A stretch of 37,318 bases of DNA, from assembly GCA_016926555.1 (NCBI GenBank), contig JAFGOI010000007.1, forward strand, positions 1 to 37,318. Direction: 5' to 3'. The notes beneath the pieces are model-generated. The model made no database searches, was not told the DNA's origin, and was given only the letters and a program-made list of their open reading frames with translations. The position numbers and the translations under genes were made by a program. Numbering within the stretch: the stretch's first letter is position 1; the number at the start of each line of letters is the position of its first letter. The DNA comes from Patescibacteria group bacterium. GTDB taxonomy: Bacteria > Patescibacteriota > WWE3 > UBA101185 > UBA10185. Of the stretch, positions 33,147-37,318 are shown in pieces.

Positions 33147-33175
33147 ATTTTATCAATTGGAATTTGTACTAACAA
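33147..33175 (-). promoter_or_regulatory. Leaderless promoter of the M23 peptidase gene
   Basis: Minus strand: TTGTTA (33175-33170), 17 bp, TAAAAT (33152-33147), 6 bases to ATG 33140. Confidence 0.72.
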
Positions 33176-33224
33176 ATCAACCACCAATTCCCTCAATGCT
33201 GACTTTACCTGACCCTAAAAAATA

Positions 33225-34523
33225 TCACTCCGCCTTATGCAGGTTCTTGAGAAATTCTTTATTATCCTTTGATTTTCTAAGTCTGTTTATCACAAGTTCC
33301 GCTACTTCCTTATCATCCAGCAGATCTATCATTCTCCTAAACTTGAAAACACTCTCCAAGTCATCTGCGTCATAAAGCCTTTCCTCATGCCGCGTACTGC
33401 TGTTTTTGATATCGATAGTAGGGAATATTCTTCTATTGGCCAAAGTTCTATCAAGTTTTAACTCCATATTCCCTGTACCCTTAAACTCCTCAAATATTAC
33501 ATCATCCATCCTCGAACCAGTATCGACAAGGGCTGTGCCAATTATTGTCAAACTTCCTCCTTCTTCTAGATTTCTGGCTGCACCAAAAAAATGCTTGGCA
33601 GGGTATAAAGCTGCAGGATCAAAACCCCCTGTAAGCGTTCTACCGGAGGGCGGAGCTACCATATTGTAGGCGCGAGCTAAACGCGTTATTGAATCCATCA
33701 AAATTACAACATCTTTCCCCTCTTCCGCAAGTCGCTTTGCTCTTGCCAAACATAACTCCGCTACGCGAGTTTGATCCTCAGCTCTCTCATCAAAGTTGCT
33801 GGCAAAGACTTGTCCTTCAACACTTCTACTAAAGTGAGTTACTTCTTCAGGACGCTCTCCAATTAAAGCCACCAACAAAACTACTTCGGGATAATTAGTG
33901 GTGAGCCCATTGGCAATATCCTTTAATAACCATGTCTTACCTGCTTTAGGCGGCGCAACTATCATAGCACGTTGACCTTTCCCAATAGGTGATGCAAGAT
34001 CGATTAATCTTGTTGAAACTACGTCCGGTTCTGTTTCTAATTTCATCCATTTGTCCGGAAATACTGCCGTCAAATGTTCAAACTTGGGTCTTTTTTTAGC
34101 TTCTTCAGGATCTCTTCCCGAAACGCTCTCTATTTTTAATAGAGAAAGATATCTTTCACCCTCTTTGGGAGGACGCGCCTGGCCGGTAATAATATCTCCC
34201 ATACGTAAATTAAACCGCCTAATCTGAGAATGGCTTATATACACGTCCTTTGGAAGATCATCCTCAGACTTCTCCTCCTGCCTGATAACTCCATAATCGG
34301 TGAGAACTTGAAGAATACCTTCAATAGGAATAGTGTCACCTGAATAGTAACCCACACCATCGTTTTGAGATGTCGACCTGTGGTTATTTCCATTATCATT
34401 TATAGACATATTGATACTACTATCATTATCAGTGCTTTTTGCTCTTGCACTAGTAGAACTTGAATTTCTAGAATGCCTAGATGAATTTGATGAACTTTTA
34501 GAAGTTGTTTTTCTTACTGGCAT
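33225..34523 (-). CDS. rho: Transcription termination factor Rho
   Basis: Hexameric RNA helicase ending transcription. Residues 58-150 hold the CSD-like RNA-binding domain (GILQVLTDYGVIR, DVYISHSQIRRFNLRMGD); the ATPase core has Walker A APPKAGKTW (190-198), ALIGERPEEVTHF, VVILMDSITRLARAYN and SGRTLTGGFD. The first 55 residues are a Ser/Asn/Arg-rich low-complexity stretch in place of the usual helical N-domain. I chose ATG 34523 (MPVRK); the frame continues upstream to 34613 but runs through a hairpin and lacks Rho-like sequence. It follows the sortase gene; a hairpin lies in its leader. Confidence 0.94.
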   Translation of the reverse strand: MPVRKTTSKSSSNSSRHSRNSSSTSARAKSTDNDSSINMSINDNGNNHRSTSQNDGVGYYSGDTIPIEGILQVLTDYGVIRQEEKSEDDLPKDVYISHSQIRRFNLRMGDIITGQARPPKEGERYLSLLKIESVSGRDPEEAKKRPKFEHLTAVFPDKWMKLETEPDVVSTRLIDLASPIGKGQRAMIVAPPKAGKTWLLKDIANGLTTNYPEVVLLVALIGERPEEVTHFSRSVEGQVFASNFDERAEDQTRVAELCLARAKRLAEEGKDVVILMDSITRLARAYNMVAPPSGRTLTGGFDPAALYPAKHFFGAARNLEEGGSLTIIGTALVDTGSRMDDVIFEEFKGTGNMELKLDRTLANRRIFPTIDIKNSSTRHEERLYDADDLESVFKFRRMIDLLDDKEVAELVINRLRKSKDNKEFLKNLHKAE

Positions 34524-34583
34524 ATTATATTTTCCGTGGATGTAAAGACAAAAATAATTACGGTACAAGAGCGAAAGCCCTGT

Positions 34584-34622
34584 AACCGGGAGATGGTCAC
34601 TGCCCCGATCCACCTCCCGGTT
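34584..34622 (-). other. Hairpin between sortase and rho
   Basis: AACCGGGAG pairs with CTCCCGGTT across a 21-base loop that can itself pair GGT/ACC; farther out AGAGC and GCTCT can also pair. No T-run follows on the minus strand. It may be a processing or stability element, or an autoregulatory site in the rho leader. Confidence 0.55.
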
Positions 34623-34637
34623 GCAAAGCTCTAAATC

Positions 34638-35423
34638 TTACATACCTTGTGTACCAGCATTATCCCCAACATATATAGACTCCTCTTCACCAACCAACTC
34701 TGCCGTTACTACAAGCCTCCTATTATAAGTAGATTTTCCCGGTATCCAATATCCACCGCAGGTTATCATGGTCAAACTTGTCTTACTCCCTTCAGAATCA
34801 AGAACATCAAGTTTATCAGGATCATCAATATTAACCTGGAATATATCTGTTATGGAATAGTGAAAAATCCTGTTATACTCATCAACAACTAACACTTTAT
34901 CACCTACATTAGCATTTTTCAAGTTCCAAAAAGCCGCAGGCCTGCCATAGTTATCATCATAATGAGCATTGACTATCATATTACCTCTTTGCCCGGGCAT
35001 TGCCCCCTTTTTATACCAGCCCCCTTCGTCCCAACTTGAAGGAGTTTCCATGGTACCGTTAGAGTCAACTCCGATAGCAACCAATTCTATTTCTATATCT
35101 AGGGACTCAATTTCGAGACTTTTAGGTCTTGTATATAGGGGATCTAAAAATGGTTCGAATACAGATTCTTCTAAACTTAATGTGGATTCCGCCGCGACTT
35201 CGCCAACAATCGGGCTCATTTCTCCTCCACTTTGAATATAGCGTTTCACATCATTGAAGTTGTTAACAAAACGATCGTCTCCGAATGTGTTTTTGAAGTA
35301 TGTAAAAGCTAAAATGGGTATGAATATTACTAGAATTAGTCCAAAACCTCTATTTACTACCAGAGTGCCCGCAAATCTTTCCAACCTATATTTTACTCTG
35401 ATTACCTTGTCATCTAAACTCAT
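34638..35423 (-). CDS. Sortase, paired with the LPXTG protein
   Basis: Catalytic residues are His154 in VNAHYDDN, Cys222 in MITCGG and Arg235/236 in NRRLVVTAEL. One membrane segment at about 26-43 places the enzyme outside the cell with its N-terminus inside. It is 261 residues. The gene directly downstream of the LPETG-bearing gene, separated by a 175-base spacer full of hairpins, is the natural enzyme for that substrate. A TATAAT lies about 50 bases before the ATG (35480-35475), so it may also have its own transcript. Confidence 0.9.
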   Translation of the reverse strand: MSLDDKVIRVKYRLERFAGTLVVNRGFGLILVIFIPILAFTYFKNTFGDDRFVNNFNDVKRYIQSGGEMSPIVGEVAAESTLSLEESVFEPFLDPLYTRPKSLEIESLDIEIELVAIGVDSNGTMETPSSWDEGGWYKKGAMPGQRGNMIVNAHYDDNYGRPAAFWNLKNANVGDKVLVVDEYNRIFHYSITDIFQVNIDDPDKLDVLDSEGSKTSLTMITCGGYWIPGKSTYNRRLVVTAELVGEEESIYVGDNAGTQGM

Positions 35424-35494
35424 TTTTCTTACTAACTACAATATCCAGTCGCTACTTATAGTCTTTGGATACAAATTATACCTTGGGCCGGAGA

Positions 35495-35586
35495 CAGAAT
35501 GGTCGCGTAAGGCGAGCCGAACCCAACCATTCTGCCCCCAACCCAAAACAATGGGTAAGGGGGTGACCCCGAGTTATCTCGGGGTC
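35495..35586 (-). other. Three adjacent hairpins in the LPXTG-sortase spacer
   Basis: Back to back: GACCCCGAG-ATAA-CTCGGGGTC (35586-35565), CCCCC..ACCC against GGGT..GGGGG (35563-35535), and CAGAATGGT against ACCATTCTG with a 22-base loop (35534-35495). No T-run follows any of them. In the mRNA they begin 11 bases after the LPXTG stop codon. They may protect the upstream message from decay, or be a structured RNA. Confidence 0.6.
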
Positions 35587-35597
35587 CAAATTAATAA

Positions 35598-36275
35598 TTA
35601 TTTACTATACTTTTTTCCTGCTCTTTTAAGCATAAGTCCTGTTGCTATCATTGCAATACCCGCAATTGCTAAAACAGATTCTGAACCAGTTTCAGGTAAT
35701 TCCTTGACCTCTACATCACCGTAACAAACGGTAGCTGTATCAGATCCTTCGAACTCACCATCCCAATATAGCTTTGCCTTGTTTACAACACATTTTTCGA
35801 ATTCCTCATCTCTGTCATACTCATCTTCGTCAACTTCTACTTCTATATAGAAGGTTTTTGTTTCGCCAGGTTCAAAGTCATCCCAATACTCTGTCAAACC
35901 GGAACCACCAATTCTTTCAAGTTCATCAGGTAATATGTCATGCATCTTCATGTTGTCAAAGTCTATATCTAGATCTTCTATATCTTCAGAAGATGTTAAG
36001 TTCTTTATCTTAATCTTAAAGACAACTACGTCGTCTTTTTCGACGTCAGTAACTTTGTCGTCGAAGTCTAGATCATCTTCATCACCATCCCAATCATCTT
36101 CATCGACTTTTGCTACTTCTTTTTCGATAGAGAACCTCTTATTTATTATTTCTGTTTCGCCACCTCCATAATTAATGCAAGTACCTGAGCCACAAGCATT
36201 TACCTTAGTAGCTGCAGCTGCGGATATTAAAGAGGCTATGAAAACAGAAAGAGCTACTTTCTTTAATTTTTTCAT
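35598..36275 (-). CDS. LPXTG-anchored acidic surface protein
   Basis: A 225-residue secreted protein. Signal peptide MKKLKKVALS plus a hydrophobic stretch ends near Ala27; the sorting signal LPETG (193-197) is followed by a hydrophobic span and a basic tail (KRAGKKYSK). The mature part is very acidic (many DED and EDD runs at 58-83 and 146-160) and has beta-rich segments such as VVFKIKIKNLTSS and TKTFYIEVEVDED, reminiscent of DUF11-like modules. Four Cys (28, 33, 162, 184) could form disulfides. I chose ATG 36275; the longer frame lacks a signal peptide. The sortase next to it should attach it to the wall. Confidence 0.88.
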   Translation of the reverse strand: MKKLKKVALSVFIASLISAAAATKVNACGSGTCINYGGGETEIINKRFSIEKEVAKVDEDDWDGDEDDLDFDDKVTDVEKDDVVVFKIKIKNLTSSEDIEDLDIDFDNMKMHDILPDELERIGGSGLTEYWDDFEPGETKTFYIEVEVDEDEYDRDEEFEKCVVNKAKLYWDGEFEGSDTATVCYGDVEVKELPETGSESVLAIAGIAMIATGLMLKRAGKKYSK

Positions 36276-36400
36276 TGTGCTTCTCGGCAAAACCGCACAC
36301 AGCTTCACTAATCCTAGTGGGACTAGAAACAATATGCAATTATGCTAAGGACAGGGAAAAACGAAATACAATAAAGCCAAAACTGACTTTATGGGTTTGG

Positions 36401-36429
36401 AGTATACCTTATAGTAATTCCTTTGTCAA
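36401..36429 (-). promoter_or_regulatory. Promoter of the LPXTG-sortase unit
   Basis: Minus strand: TTGACA (36429-36424), 17 bp, TATACT (36406-36401). Leader of about 120 nt with a GAGAAG before the ATG. Confidence 0.78.
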
Positions 36430-36462
36430 GTATCATCATATATATTGTTGTTTTTGCCTTAA

Positions 36463-36491
36463 TTGACAATAATACCCTATAGTGTTATAAT
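36463..36491 (+). promoter_or_regulatory. Consensus promoter of the terminal secreted-protein gene
   Basis: TTGACA (36463-36468), 17 bp, TATAAT (36486-36491): both boxes match the sigma-70 consensus. Divergent from the LPXTG promoter 34 bp away. A leader of about 65 nt ends in GAGGAGG before ATG 36563. Confidence 0.85.
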
Positions 36492-36562
36492 GTGTATTGT
36501 AGGTTGACAATCTGGTTTTTGCTTTTCACATATCACAACATTCATTCCTTGAGGAGGAAAAA

Positions 36563-37318
36563 ATGACTAAGAAGGTATTGCGCTCGTTTTGCGGCAGTTT
36601 CATCGCTGCCATGGCCCTGACCGCAGCTCTGCTGTGGTTTTTGGCCAGCAAGGCGACCCCCACGTACGCGGCCCCCGCTCTGTCGCCCGGCACGACCGTG
36701 ACGTACACCGAGATCATTTCGTACCACTTTGGCGGAAGCCGGGTGTATGACTGGAATCCGGGGGAATTGGGTGTCGTCGTATGGACCATCCCCGAGGATG
36801 GCATCATTCGAATCACAGGGGGATGGTACTACTCCGGTGAGCTTACGCTCAACGGAGACTTATACGACACGTACACTGTGACCGGGCAGACTGCCCGGCA
36901 GCTCTCGCCCCTGACCAAGACCGTTTTGGCAGGGAATGTGTGGACGTGGCGACCAGGCCCCAACGAGCCCTTTGGGAGCCAGCTTGGCGTATGGTTCGAC
37001 TACATCCCGCTGGAGCCGGTCTACAACCCGGTGACACACACCCGCAGCATTACGTACGGGAGTGACTTCCGGGAGGAAAACTGGCTGTCACGGGAGGACG
37101 CTGTCCTGGAATGGGTCTTCGACGGCCGGGGCAGGATCACCATTAGCGACGGGTGGGTCTTCACAGGCCCCTTGAAGCTGAACGGTGCGAACTATCCGCT
37201 CACGGATACCGGGGAACTGGCCCCACATCTCGTCTACACGAGTACGCTCGTGGAAAAGGGCGAGGTCTGGACGTGGCGACCAGGCCCCAACGAGCCCTTT
37301 GGGAGCCAGCTTGGCGTA
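36563..37318 (+). CDS. GC-rich secreted repeat protein, 3' end beyond window
   Basis: An open frame of 252 codons running off the window. ATG 36563 has a strong Shine-Dalgarno (GAGGAGG, 5 bases away). The N-terminus is a signal peptide (MTKKVLRSF, then a hydrophobic core) with likely cleavage after TYA at about 37. The rest is two related modules (about 40-148 and 149-252) sharing ITGGWYYSGELTLNG/ISDGWVFTGPLKLNG and the identical WTWRPGPNEPFGSQLGV. I do not recognise the family. Its G/C-ending codons contrast sharply with every neighbour, suggesting transfer, special selection or an assembly join. The consensus promoter suggests high expression. Confidence 0.8.
   Translation, partial: MTKKVLRSFCGSFIAAMALTAALLWFLASKATPTYAAPALSPGTTVTYTEIISYHFGGSRVYDWNPGELGVVVWTIPEDGIIRITGGWYYSGELTLNGDLYDTYTVTGQTARQLSPLTKTVLAGNVWTWRPGPNEPFGSQLGVWFDYIPLEPVYNPVTHTRSITYGSDFREENWLSREDAVLEWVFDGRGRITISDGWVFTGPLKLNGANYPLTDTGELAPHLVYTSTLVEKGEVWTWRPGPNEPFGSQLGV
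36941..36991 (+). repeat. 51-bp exact direct repeat, copy 1
   Basis: Begins TGGACGTGGCGACC and ends CAGCTTGGCGTA; identical to 37268-37318. It encodes the last 17 residues of module 1 up to GV. Flanking bases differ on the left side. Confidence 0.9.
37268..37318 (+). repeat. 51-bp exact direct repeat, copy 2, ending at the window edge
   Basis: Identical to 36941-36991 over all 51 bases up to the last base of the window, so the true repeat may be longer. Confidence 0.9.

Noticed and set aside
34524-34613. Longer N-terminus of Rho
   Set aside because: The extra frame runs through a strong hairpin and has no similarity to Rho; MPVRK at 34523 is a natural start.
36276-36332. Longer N-terminus of the LPXTG protein
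   Set aside because: It would bury the signal peptide behind 19 residues; MKKLKK at 36275 is a proper signal start.
36526-37037. Minus-strand open frames opposite the GC-rich terminal gene
   Set aside because: They are GC-rich shadows of the plus-strand frame, which has a signal peptide, Shine-Dalgarno sequence, promoter and internal protein repeats.
1-37318. Recoded UGA (glycine) as in some CPR lineages
   Set aside because: TGA ends several genes at the expected place (the LamG gene and both comEC parts) and no conserved protein here needs an internal TGA.
1-37318. CRISPR arrays, insertion sequences, prophage or toxin-antitoxin modules
   Set aside because: No regularly spaced repeats, transposase, integrase, phage structural gene or toxin pair could be recognised on either strand.

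Overview
The window looks like chromosomal DNA of an uncultivated Patescibacteria/CPR-type bacterium. This is an inference, not a measurement. The signs are: an AT-rich genome of short, tightly packed genes; a Gram-positive-like surface (two sortases, an LPXTG protein, LysM/M23 peptidase, LamG and PEGA surface proteins); a competence set (comEA, split comEC, comM, dprA); and no mobile elements or CRISPR. TGA acts as a stop (for example at the end of the LamG gene), so this is not a UGA-recoding lineage. All four tRNA genes encode their 3' CCA.

Layout. 1-1426: 3' part of a LamG surface-protein gene. 1488-2866: rplJ-rplL behind a strong promoter and an L10-type structured leader. 2889-9825 (minus): a glycogen/alpha-glucan cluster of two GT5 glycogen synthases, two GH57 enzymes and a GalT-family enzyme, with a small promoter-hairpin-U-tract unit (candidate ncRNA or attenuator) inside it. 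9922-15347: HTH regulator, WecG-type glycosyltransferase, PEGA protein, sortase, thioredoxin and a glutaredoxin-CcdA fusion. 15366-18711: tRNAs Pro, Arg and Ser, an HD protein, an unusual adenylate-kinase-like protein and Ndk. 18767-27280 (minus): membrane phosphoesterase, argS, the com genes and an ArsR regulator. 27369-30417: membrane-anchored MerR-like protein and a large O-antigen-ligase/TPR protein. 30639-36275 (minus): tRNA-Ala, obg, M23 peptidase, rho, sortase and its LPXTG substrate. 36563-end: a GC-rich secreted repeat protein cut off by the window edge.

The most striking pattern is regulatory. At about fourteen transcription-unit-leading genes a -10-like hexamer (TATAAT, TAAAAT, GATAAT and similar) lies 5-7 bases before the start codon, often with a TTGACA-like -35 at 16-18 bp spacing. 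This predicts leaderless mRNAs beginning at the initiation codon. Several genes inside operons instead have Shine-Dalgarno sequences or overlap the gene before. The clear leader-bearing units (rplJ, the LPXTG gene, the final secreted gene) look like deliberately regulated or highly expressed exceptions. Other points of interest are split ComEC, a ComM whose conserved N-terminus lies upstream of any standard start codon, a run of three hairpins between the LPXTG and sortase genes, and a 51-bp exact repeat ending on the last base of the window.
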